From Deltaproteobacteria bacterium (GTDB lineage Bacteria; Desulfobacterota; Binatia; UBA9968), in contig JAERMN010000172.1 of assembly GCA_016844625.1 (NCBI GenBank), forward strand, positions 1 to 5,671: a DNA stretch of 5,671 nucleotides, read 5' to 3'. Shown here piece by piece: positions 1-5,175 of the stretch (positions are counted from its first letter, which is position 1; every line of letters begins with the position of its first letter). A program made the translations under genes and the position numbers. The notes beneath the pieces were generated by a model. The model was not told the DNA's origin, did no database searches, and was given only the letters and a program-made list of their open reading frames with translations.

Positions 1-120
1 TTAATGGTGCGGGAATATGGCTACGCGGTAAGCGCAGTGGCGAGGTACCTGGGGCGCGATCAGGCGAATGTGAGCACGATGCTATCGCGCTGGTCGGCGC
101 GGCAGACGGGGAGAAGTTGA
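1..120 (+). CDS. C-terminal end of a probable REP-associated (Y1/RAYT-like) transposase, partial
   Basis: The reading frame is open from the first base and ends with TGA at 118-120, giving 39 residues of a protein that begins outside the window. The peptide contains the pattern GYAVSAVARYLGRDQANVS followed by a basic helix (SRWSARQTGRS). This resembles the C-terminal DnaA-like helix-turn-helix that follows the tyrosine (Y1) transposase domain in many REP-associated transposases, where 'AVARYLGRD' forms the first helix and turn. The catalytic HUH and Tyr motifs would lie upstream and cannot be seen. An inverted repeat begins 16 bp after the stop, which suits an element that acts on single-stranded hairpins. 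The family call rests on a short tail only; another HTH protein with a DnaA-C-like tail is possible. Confidence 0.55.
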   Translation, partial: LMVREYGYAVSAVARYLGRDQANVSTMLSRWSARQTGRS

Positions 121-135
121 TAGATTGTTCTCGGC

Positions 136-240
136 AGGGTCAAGTCTGGAGTTGCGTAAATCCACACCCTCTCGACTGCAGACAAAATCAGCCGCGAAGA
201 TTAAAACCAACGTCTACTATCCAACTTCAGATTTGACCCT
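136..240. repeat. 19-bp imperfect inverted repeat downstream of the transposase
   Basis: The left arm is AGGGTCAAGTCTGGAGTTG (136-154) and the right arm is CAACTTCAGATTTGACCCT (222-240), separated by 67 bp. The arms match at 17 of 19 positions. Both mismatches place a G opposite a T, so a plus-strand RNA or ssDNA could pair along the full arm with two wobbles. It starts 16 bp after the transposase stop, so it may be a REP/BIME-like or MITE-like substrate of that enzyme. The arms are seen directly; the link to transposition is inferred. Confidence 0.6.
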
Positions 241-686
241 TAACCCAGTTTGTCCTGAAGCCGTGCTCAGATTGAGGAGGGAATTAGACTTTCCAGAACC
301 TTGCATTAGAGCCGAAGAAAAGGCAGTTTTCAGATCAATACCAAAATGCCCCCACCCTTCCCTCTAACTCCTCCAGCTACAAACGGACAAAAGCACCCGG
401 TCTGCATGCCTCACGTATAGTATCGGGTGTCATTACACCTGCCACAGTGGAACTCTAAATAACTTCGACGCCATTTACGCCCGTTCGCGGCGGACTGTAG
501 AGCGGTCCGTCCCTTGCTCCGGCGGATATATGGACCGGATGCCGGAGCAAGCCACGTCAAAATTCGCAAAGCTTTTCGAGAACCAGGATTTCTATCGGGT
601 TTATCTGGGGACTGGAATGCGGCCTTTTCTTACTGTTTCTCACAGTGATTGTTTACGTCTTAAGCTGAGAATTTCAGAGAACCGCA
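241..686. other. Gene-free stretch with small hairpins
   Basis: No frame here shows a convincing start, Shine-Dalgarno and protein-like composition together. The content seen is a short hairpin GGTGT-CATT-ACACC at 426-439, two consecutive stronger hairpins at 491-551, and a frame encoding a hydrophobic stretch that ends at a TGA (666-668) but has no start codon. The stretch probably carries the leader or promoter of the downstream small-ORF/tad cluster, but I cannot point to a clear -35/-10 pair. Confidence 0.4.
491..551 (+). promoter_or_regulatory. Two consecutive stem-loops upstream of the small-ORF/tad cluster
   Basis: Hairpin A is CGGAC (491-495) with GTCCG (505-509) around a 9-nt loop. 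Hairpin B is a perfect 11-bp stem, CTTGCTCCGGC (513-523) with GCCGGAGCAAG (541-551), around a 17-nt loop. They are only 3 nt apart. No T-run follows hairpin B, so it is not a standard intrinsic terminator. It may be a structured 5' leader, an operator or a dispersed palindrome. The pairing is visible; the function is unknown. Confidence 0.4.
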
Positions 687-812
687 ATGAAGACCGCAAA
701 TGCGATGCGCACGAACGCGGTCAAAAAGATAACCGCGGTATTCGTGGCTCTACTCTGCGCGGCAGCTTGGCTGACAGCCATTCTTTATTTCTCGTTCACG
801 ATGGAAGTCTAA
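687..812 (+). CDS. Small single-span membrane protein (41 aa), hypothetical
   Basis: This short ORF starts at ATG 687 and ends at TAA 810-812. The N-terminus is basic (two Lys and an Arg among the first 14 residues), followed by about 20 hydrophobic residues (AVFVALLCAAAWLTAILYF, roughly 18-36) and a short tail ending TMEV. That is the layout of a signal anchor with N-terminus in the cytoplasm. A weak purine-rich site, AGAGA (676-680), lies 6 nt before the start. The longer frame-2 reading across the same bases looks like shadow translation. It sits first in a same-strand chain leading to the tad-like genes. It has no Flp pilin cleavage motif (G/xxxxE). It may be the N-terminal part of a longer frameshifted gene that continues in another frame after 812. 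Confidence 0.4.
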   Translation: MKTANAMRTNAVKKITAVFVALLCAAAWLTAILYFSFTMEV

Positions 813-874
813 AGGCGCTTGAGATCGGCGGCATCGAAGTTCCGGAAGCCTTAGAAAAGCACAGAGATGTACAA

Positions 875-1069
875 ATGAACAGTGCTTTAGACGAGCTCAA
901 GAAGCCGATCGAGGAGTGGGCGCGCGCCCTCGTCGACGGGAAACCGATGGAGAATCTTTTGATTCTTTACAAGCTGCTGTACGCGCTCGGCTGCCGGATC
1001 GGCGGAATCGATTTCGAGATCGACCGGCTGTGCGTAGCGGTTATCAAAAAGGCAAAAACACTCTCGTAA
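875..1069 (+). CDS. Small soluble hypothetical protein (64 aa)
   Basis: ATG 875 is preceded by AGAG (863-866) at an 8-nt spacing, and the frame stops at TAA 1067-1069. The peptide is mixed charged and hydrophobic, with helix-like segments (LDELKKPIEEWARAL, then ENLLILYKLLYALGC) and two Cys. I do not recognise the family. The same frame is open upstream, and the stretch just before the start (ALEIGGIEVPEALEKHRDVQ) also looks protein-like, yet no ATG/GTG/TTG occurs in it. That could mean the real N-terminus is the preceding 41-aa membrane ORF in another frame, joined by a sequence error or mutation near 812. Together they would give a membrane-anchored protein of about 130 residues. Confidence 0.4.
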   Translation: MNSALDELKKPIEEWARALVDGKPMENLLILYKLLYALGCRIGGIDFEIDRLCVAVIKKAKTLS

Positions 1070-1074
1070 TCCTC

Positions 1075-1152
1075 ATGAAGGCCAATCCCTATATTGAAGC
1101 GCTCGGAATAAACCAGCGGATACAGATGATCTATGAACGACTATACCGCTGA
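1075..1152 (+). CDS. Possible 25-aa ORF overlapping the start of the first tadE-like gene
   Basis: This tiny frame begins at ATG 1075, six bases after the preceding stop, and ends at 1152. It overlaps the first 20 bases of the tadE-like gene in a different frame. It has no Shine-Dalgarno. The peptide (MKANPYIEALGINQRIQMI and six more residues) is not recognised. The overlap is the type seen in translational coupling, where ribosomes finishing the short ORF would reach ATG 1133. It could equally be chance. Confidence 0.2.
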   Translation: MKANPYIEALGINQRIQMIYERLYR

Positions 1153-1663
1153 TAAGCCCCGCGGCATCACACAGTCTCTGCGCTCTTCCTTGACCAGCAA
1201 AGGTCAAGCGATGGTCGAATTCACAATCGCCTTCATATTGCTCATTATCGTTGCGTGGATACCCGCTGATTTTGGCCTAGCGTTTTACACCAGCCAAATC
1301 GCTCAGAACGCCGCGCGAGAAGGTGCGCGCATCGCGGCGTCGGATTCTACTCTGGTGGCGGGCAATACTACTTGCAGCATGCCTGCATGTTATTCGTTCG
1401 GTAATATTTTTAATGAAACCGCCGCACGGTTACCGGCAGCCCTCTTAACAGGAGCCTCCATAACTGTCCAATATCCGGCTCCTGGCTCGGCCGGCACTTG
1501 CAATCAACAGGTACTAGTGAGGGTTCAAGGTCAATACAACTTTTTCTTTTATCGGGTACTGCGCTTGCTAGGGGCCCCGGTGCCCCCATCTGTAACCGTT
1601 GATCGTATAACGGAGATGAGATGGGAGCATCAATCGGGATGTGTGGGTGGAGGTACACCTTAG
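1133..1663 (+). CDS. TadE/TadF-like pseudopilin, first copy
   Basis: This 176-aa protein has the TadE family signature. A hydrophilic leader ends at Gly24, followed by QAMVE, so a Glu lies at +5 as in type IV-like pseudopilins. A membrane helix follows (about 29-52), then AQNAAREGARIAAS (57-70), the typical 'AAREGAR' block of TadE proteins. The C-terminal body should face the periplasm or exterior; it has four Cys (81, 86, 123, 170) and ends Gly-rich. TadE/F proteins are processed by a prepilin peptidase and act as minor components in assembly of Flp/Tad pili. The start at ATG 1133 gives a leader length normal for the family, though the Shine-Dalgarno is poor. The next gene, 56 bp downstream, is a paralogue with the same fold and the same C-terminal pattern. 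Confidence 0.85.
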   Translation: MNDYTADKPRGITQSLRSSLTSKGQAMVEFTIAFILLIIVAWIPADFGLAFYTSQIAQNAAREGARIAASDSTLVAGNTTCSMPACYSFGNIFNETAARLPAALLTGASITVQYPAPGSAGTCNQQVLVRVQGQYNFFFYRVLRLLGAPVPPSVTVDRITEMRWEHQSGCVGGGTP

Positions 1664-1719
1664 TAGATATTTGATTACGACTCCCTCTCTTCGATGTAGG
1701 TGCACAGAGGATATCTTTC

Positions 1720-2274
1720 ATGAATGTCACTCACAACACTAACGGGAGAAAAGATAAGGGGCAAAGTTTCGTTGAGATTGCCCTGATAACTCCTATTCTG
1801 CTAGGCGCGCTGATGGTTGCAGTGGATTTCGGCATTGCGTTTTATATGGGGAATCTTATCGCCGTAGCCGCACGAGATGGCGCAAGAATTGGGAGTCAAT
1901 TGGAAAAAACCGGTGGCAACGCCATCGATGCTGATTTTGCAGTCGCGGACGCAGCTACAATCAGCAATAAGGTGCAAAATAGGATTCCAAGGTATCTCAC
2001 GGGCCGACAAATCATAGTCACATTTTATGAAGATGATGCGGGCGTCGGACCGCCCCCGTGTAGCGAAAGCGTTGAAGTGCAAGTGAGCGGAAACTACAGT
2101 TTTACGCTTTATAGATTGATGAATTTCTTGGGCGCGAATGTCCCAGCTTCTCGTACGCTAACGCGATCCACCCGCATGCGGTACAACTATCAGCGTTACG
2201 AGCAAAATGTTACGTGTATCTTAAGTTCGAATGTCAATTCGAGTACTGCGACTTATGATATTCCTAATGGGTAA
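1720..2274 (+). CDS. TadE/TadF-like pseudopilin, second copy
   Basis: This 184-aa protein has a 14-residue basic leader ending in Gly14, then QSFVE with Glu19 at +5 of the expected peptidase cut. A hydrophobic helix follows (about 18-43) with a Pro at 25, as in 'ALITPILLG', then AVAARDGARIGS, matching the family 'AAREGAR' block. The body is extracytoplasmic, with two Cys (114, 166) that could form one disulfide. Near the C-terminus it shares the pattern YxFxxYRxxxxLGAxVPxSxTxxRxTxMR with the gene before it, so the two are tandem paralogues. AGAGGA (1706-1711) lies 8 nt before ATG 1720, a good ribosome-binding site. It probably acts with its neighbours as a minor pilin in a Tad pilus, and may correspond to TadF if the first copy is TadE. 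Confidence 0.85.
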   Translation: MNVTHNTNGRKDKGQSFVEIALITPILLGALMVAVDFGIAFYMGNLIAVAARDGARIGSQLEKTGGNAIDADFAVADAATISNKVQNRIPRYLTGRQIIVTFYEDDAGVGPPPCSESVEVQVSGNYSFTLYRLMNFLGANVPASRTLTRSTRMRYNYQRYEQNVTCILSSNVNSSTATYDIPNG

Positions 2275-2278
2275 ATTC

Positions 2279-2284
2279 GGAGGT
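2279..2284 (+). promoter_or_regulatory. Strong Shine-Dalgarno deciding the GTG start of the tadG-like gene
   Basis: GGAGGT sits 4 nt before GTG 2289 and within the 14-bp gap after the preceding stop. No ATG at the right place competes with it, so it fixes the GTG start and suggests translation within one operon. Confidence 0.75.
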
Positions 2285-2288
2285 CAAC

Positions 2289-3344
2289 GTGAAGCCGATT
2301 AGAAACGAAGAGGGCGCTGTTCTCGTTTTTGTAACACTAATGATCGTTCTCCTCATGATCATGGTAGGCATGGGTTTGGACACTGGCCACCTCACGTATA
2401 TTCGATCGCAAGGGCAGCCGGCGGTAGACGCGGCGGCTTTGGCGGCGGCATCGGCAATACACACGGGTGATACGACCCAAGTGGAAAATAGAGCCAAAGC
2501 TTTCAACTCGACGAACAACTATCTCGATAGCCCAAATAATCAGATCGGCAGCGCGAATATTACTTATGTAAATTACAATTCCAGTACAAATACTTTCACG
2601 GCGCAGGGCAGCACTATCGCTGGCGCTAATGGTGTGCGTGTCGCTCTGGAAACCAATAATCCCTATGGCGGTACTCCTAATACCCCGATGGAGTCGCCGC
2701 TCTTTCTTACGCCATTGTTTAATTTGTTTGGCATCCCGACCGCCAAGAGTGCGAATGTTAGTGTTAGCGCTGTAGCCATCGTCAAATCCGCGCCGGATCT
2801 GCCAATAGCAATGGAACAAACTCTTTGCGGCACTAAAGGTGCGGATGGCCAATATCAGAAAATAGAGGCCAAACTCTTGCAGGCGAATGCCACTGACGAA
2901 ACGTCGGGGTACACAACGTTTTACATACCCCCCACGAGCAAAACCCAAGTCTACAACCTGCTCATGGGTGGATTAAATTGCTCGGGCGCGGCCTCTGTCG
3001 GCATTGGGTTTTGCACGGAACTAGGCAACGGGCAGGTTGCCTCCATCTATTCTGATTTCGAGAACGTCTTCTTGGCCGGAAAAACGGAAGGACGATGCTA
3101 CCTAATTCCCGTAGTTGGGACTGGTGTGACGTACAACCAATGTTCAAATATATTGGGGTTTGCCCAGTTTTGCCCCAAAAAAGGCGACGATGGATGGGGC
3201 TTGGGCAAAACCAAAAGTGCGGATAACAAAGGATATGACAAATACATCATTGGCGACGTTACCTGCGGGGCAGACCCTTACAAGGCGCCTTGGGCGAAAT
3301 GCCACGTTACAACTTTGGTGAGAGACGCAAAGTCCGGCATGTAG
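2289..3344 (+). CDS. TadG-like pilus-assembly/envelope protein
   Basis: This 351-aa protein begins with NEEGAVLVFVTLMIVLLMIM, a Tad-type N-terminal membrane segment (about 9-31). It continues with GLDTGHLTYIRSQGQPAVDAAALAAASA (29-56), which is the conserved 'LD.G......Q...DAAALAAA' block of the TadG/TadE-like Tad domain. Gly9 is not followed by a Glu at +5, so it is probably a signal anchor rather than a processed pseudopilin, as expected for TadG. I see no von Willebrand A MIDAS motif (DxSxS), which many longer TadG proteins have. The second half contains all eight cysteines (180, 231, 242, 270, 285, 295, 326, 338), while the first half has none, suggesting a disulfide-bonded extracytoplasmic domain. 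It follows the second pseudopilin by 14 bp with a strong ribosome-binding site, so the genes are very likely co-transcribed. The C-terminal domain is unassigned. Confidence 0.75.
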   Translation: MKPIRNEEGAVLVFVTLMIVLLMIMVGMGLDTGHLTYIRSQGQPAVDAAALAAASAIHTGDTTQVENRAKAFNSTNNYLDSPNNQIGSANITYVNYNSSTNTFTAQGSTIAGANGVRVALETNNPYGGTPNTPMESPLFLTPLFNLFGIPTAKSANVSVSAVAIVKSAPDLPIAMEQTLCGTKGADGQYQKIEAKLLQANATDETSGYTTFYIPPTSKTQVYNLLMGGLNCSGAASVGIGFCTELGNGQVASIYSDFENVFLAGKTEGRCYLIPVVGTGVTYNQCSNILGFAQFCPKKGDDGWGLGKTKSADNKGYDKYIIGDVTCGADPYKAPWAKCHVTTLVRDAKSGM

Positions 3345-3388
3345 TCTGGTCAAAGAAAAGGGGTCACCCATTAGTTAGCAGGCAGGTC

Positions 3389-3439
3389 AAGAAGCACAGA
3401 CGTTTCCTTGAAAAGAATTTTCTTCTTTAGCCTTTTTTT
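3389..3439 (+). terminator. Weak candidate terminator after the tad-like operon
   Basis: AAGAAG (3389-3394) can pair with CTTCTT (3422-3427), and inside it GAAAA (3410-3414) pairs with TTTTC (3418-3422); the two pairings share a base, so they compete. Seven T follow at 3433-3439. The stems are AT-rich and the T-run is a few bases away, so this is a poor intrinsic terminator. It is listed because it is the only T-run in the right place. Confidence 0.2.
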
Positions 3440-3728
3440 CTTCTCGCACAGTGCGTGATCTTTCGGTAACGCGCCCCGGTTTGCATTTCATTCGGTGTCG
3501 GATCGCTGGTCCGCACCAGTCACCCATCAGATTCAAGGCATGGGAACGATCCATCTGTTCAAGGGGAGAACTTGATCCTGTAAATTCTCCTTACAGTTTC
3601 CCTGTCTCTCCGGCCGTTTCGTTGCATCCGTTGCCGAGGCGACCATCGTTGATATTAGATCGTCGCAGCTAGTTTTGCTTTCCGAGCGGTCTTAACTCGT
3701 CGGGCCTGGGTGCCTTGTTTGATTGTGA

Positions 3729-3749
3729 AAACAGGGGATTATCCCGTTT
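3729..3749. repeat. Near-perfect palindrome, possible operator
   Basis: The core GGGAT-T-ATCCC (3735-3745) is an 11-bp palindrome with one central base. Outside it AAAC (3729-3732) matches GTTT (3746-3749) with two unpaired bases on the left. It lies about 100 bp before the TPR gene, where a regulator could bind. The symmetry is seen; the role is inferred. Confidence 0.35.
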
Positions 3750-3792
3750 GGGCCTTTGCAGGTTGGTGTGAAATATTGATTTTTGCCCTGAA

Positions 3793-3826
3793 CTTGGTAC
3801 TTCCAAGTGGTTGAGTGTCTTGGTAC
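3793..3826. repeat. CTTGGTAC direct repeat with alternating CCAAG arm
   Basis: CTTGGTAC occurs at 3793-3800 and again at 3819-3826, 26 bp apart. Between them CCAAG (3803-3807) is an inverted copy that can pair with either CTTGG. The second copy forms the -24 part of the sigma-54-like motif. This arrangement could be an operator overlapping a promoter. Confidence 0.4.
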
Positions 3827-3836
3827 CGGGCTTGCT
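3821..3836 (+). promoter_or_regulatory. Sigma-54-type promoter candidate for the TPR gene
   Basis: TGGTAC (3821-3826) and TTGCT (3832-3836) match the -24/-12 consensus TGGCAC-N5-TTGCW at 10 of 11 positions. The GG and GC pairs have exactly the required spacing. With C3835 as -12, transcription would begin near 3847, only about 4 nt before ATG 3851. No adjoining activator gene is visible, so dependence on an enhancer-binding protein is unproven. Confidence 0.45.
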
Positions 3837-3850
3837 CTAATTGCTTGCCC

Positions 3851-4516
3851 ATGAGCATCTCAGACAAAAAAACTACTGCGTTGGCGTTGCCGGAACCGGC
3901 TCAAGATACTGAAGGGCTTTTGCTGGCACGACTGAAGAGCAGCAAGACCGATGAAGATTATTTTCGCTGGATGCTTTTCGTCGTCGGCTTTTACCGGGGA
4001 ATTAACAAAATAGATTCGGCGCTGCAATTGCTTGAAGGTTACATTCGCGCCAACAAGAACGCCGAACAGGCGGCTCACTGTCATCTCGCTTTGGGCCAGA
4101 TCGCTACCGATGAGCGCAAGCTTGACGTGGCGCTCAAGCATTTCACCGAGGCGTTGGCGTTGGCGCCCAAGAAACCTAAGGTCAGTTATGTACTGCACAA
4201 TAATATTGGTTACTGCCTCAATGCTTTGGGACGCTTCGTCGAGGGCGAGAAGTATTGCCGCGCGGCGATCGAAATGGACTGGTTGCGGGCGAGCGCTTAC
4301 CGCAATCTCGGCGTGAGTCTGCAAGGCCAGGGCAACATCGTCGGCGCCGCGTGGGCGCTCAATGAAGCGGTGAAAGCGGGTGGCGCCGATGTTCGCGCCC
4401 GCCAGTTGTTGGATAAACTGATCACGGCGCATCCCAGTATCGCGATTCAGTGCCCTTGGGCTACTGAGTCTTTCAGTGCCGCGGCGAAGCCGGCGCTCGA
4501 TTTTCCTATGATGTAA
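3851..4516 (+). CDS. Tetratricopeptide-repeat (TPR) protein
   Basis: This 221-aa protein has no signal peptide or membrane span and is expected to be cytoplasmic. About four TPR units can be read: 36-69, 75-108 (CHLALGQ...LDVALKHFTEALALAPKK), 113-146 (NNIGYCLNALGRFVEGEKYCRAAIEMD) and 147-180 (AYRNLGVSLQGQGNIVGAAWALNEAVKAG). They show the usual small/large residue pattern (W/L-G-Y-A-F-A-P). The tail (181-221) is outside the repeats. TPR arrays are protein-binding scaffolds; the partner is unknown. I chose ATG 3851 over GTG 3815 because the longer version would read through the promoter-like motif, and residues before MSISDKK look unlike a protein N-terminus. No Shine-Dalgarno precedes either start, which would fit leaderless translation. 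A strong hairpin follows the stop. Confidence 0.85.
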   Translation: MSISDKKTTALALPEPAQDTEGLLLARLKSSKTDEDYFRWMLFVVGFYRGINKIDSALQLLEGYIRANKNAEQAAHCHLALGQIATDERKLDVALKHFTEALALAPKKPKVSYVLHNNIGYCLNALGRFVEGEKYCRAAIEMDWLRASAYRNLGVSLQGQGNIVGAAWALNEAVKAGGADVRARQLLDKLITAHPSIAIQCPWATESFSAAAKPALDFPMM

Positions 4517-4523
4517 CCAAATC

Positions 4524-4575
4524 GCTCGGTTGATGGCGGTGCGAAACTATGACTCCGTGCCGGCTTCAACCGAGC
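4524..4575 (+). terminator. 10-bp perfect stem-loop just after the TPR gene
   Basis: GCTCGGTTGA (4524-4533) is perfectly complementary to TCAACCGAGC (4566-4575) across a 32-nt loop. It starts 8 bp after the TPR stop codon. No T-run follows directly; the nearest homopolymer is eight A around 4602-4609, which would be a T-run on the other strand. It may stabilise or end the TPR mRNA, or be a dispersed palindrome. Confidence 0.4.
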
Positions 4576-4739
4576 TTCTGCTTCGCCTCGCAATTCTCGC
4601 CACAAAAAAAATCAAATTCTCTGACGCCATGGGCCGAGGCGCGAAACGCGCATCAAGCTCGATCTACATCGTAATCGATCAATCATTCTCTGTGGGTCGA
4701 TTCTCCACTGCTTACTGCGTTAGGTTAATTGCCTATTCG

Positions 4740-4850
4740 CATTCCGTCATTCCCGCAGGCTTTAAGTGGAAATCCAGGCGGGGCCGGGACTGGCCCCGCG
4801 ACCCATTCGACGTGGCTCAGGGTCGCCCGCCGAGAGCCTCTGGGTCGAAC
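4740..4850. repeat. Composite dispersed palindromic repeat
   Basis: The segment starts with CGTCATTCCCGCAGGC...GGAAATCCAGGCGG, resembling the common 'GTCATTCCCGC...GGAATCCAG' intergenic repeat family. It continues with a perfect 8-bp hairpin GCGGGGCC (4778-4785)/GGCCCCGC (4792-4799). Then comes a nested stem: CGACCCA (4799-4805) with TGGGTCG (4841-4847), and GGCTC (4814-4818) with GAGCC (4834-4838). The latter part recalls the 'CCATTCGAC...CTCAGGG' short repeat. Family assignment is from memory of such motifs; the palindromes are seen directly. Confidence 0.55.
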
Positions 4851-5151
4851 GCTGGTGCGCACAGTCGAACCACGATAAACACATTCGGGGGTGACGCCTT
4901 GAGGACACATGTTATCCCCAGTTTTTGATACCCTGCAGGTTGCTGCGCGGTTCTTCATTTTCGCAACGTCGCCGTACCCAGGTTGATTGCGCGGTGGCTT
5001 TCCCGCGCCCAAAGCCGTCCTTCCGTAAGCTAATCTTGGTAGCGCCGGTTCACCTCCGTTATTTACCCGGATTAAACTGCACCTCTGGCGCGCTTTCACG
5101 ATTGTGGCGCGCGGTTAAATTCGGCAAAAAGGGGAATTTGGCGACCTGGGC

Positions 5152-5175
5152 CATTGACAATATTTTGCGTCAATG
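5152..5175. promoter_or_regulatory. Inverted repeat operator candidate over the Lrp-like gene promoter
   Basis: CATTGAC (5152-5158) and GTCAATG (5169-5175) form a perfect 7-bp inverted repeat with a 10-bp AT-rich centre. It overlaps the -35 box and spacer of the promoter below. Lrp/AsnC proteins often bind such AT-centred dyads and repress their own gene, so autoregulation is a reasonable inference. Confidence 0.45.

Larger units (their letters stand above)
3345..3792. other. Gene-free spacer with several small stem-loops
   Basis: No frame looks like a gene. Seen here: an AT-only hairpin GAAAA-GAA-TTTTC (3410-3422) with seven T at 3433-3439; overlapping, mutually exclusive hairpins at 3494-3519; a perfect stem CTGTAA-ATTCTCC-TTACAG at 3578-3596; and a palindrome at 3729-3749. 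A 73-codon frame at 3451-3672 runs through these hairpins without a ribosome-binding site and I do not consider it a gene. Confidence 0.5.

Noticed and set aside
125..367. 80-codon open frame after the transposase tail
   Set aside because: It reads through both arms of the 136-240 inverted repeat, has no Shine-Dalgarno, and its peptide has no domain-like pattern.
530..808. N-terminal extension of the 64-aa ORF back to ATG 530
   Set aside because: ATG 530 lies in the loop of a perfect 11-bp hairpin. The frame overlaps the better-looking membrane ORF at 687-812, and the translation in this part is charged and irregular like an off-frame reading.
1410..2948. Minus-strand open frames under the tad-like genes
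   Set aside because: They are antisense to genes with clear family motifs and show no ribosome-binding sites or domains of their own.
3451..3672. 73-codon open frame between tadG-like and TPR genes
   Set aside because: No ribosome-binding site. It crosses several hairpins and has no recognisable domain.
3815..3850. GTG 3815 as start of the TPR protein
   Set aside because: The added residues come from the promoter-like and repeat sequence and add Cys/Trp-rich residues untypical of the N-terminus. ATG 3851 gives a normal polar start.
4840..4865. GTGCG on the minus strand as a group II intron 5' end
   Set aside because: The five-base match alone is common. No domain V hairpin or reverse transcriptase frame is present in the window.
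4530..4928. 132-codon open frame on the plus strand after the TPR gene
   Set aside because: It begins inside the 4524-4575 hairpin and contains the 'FDVAQGRP'-type peptide that short dispersed repeats encode by chance.
4725..5099. 124-codon open frame on the minus strand
   Set aside because: It translates straight through the composite palindromic repeat and the 4989-5008 hairpin. No start-site signal and no domain are seen.
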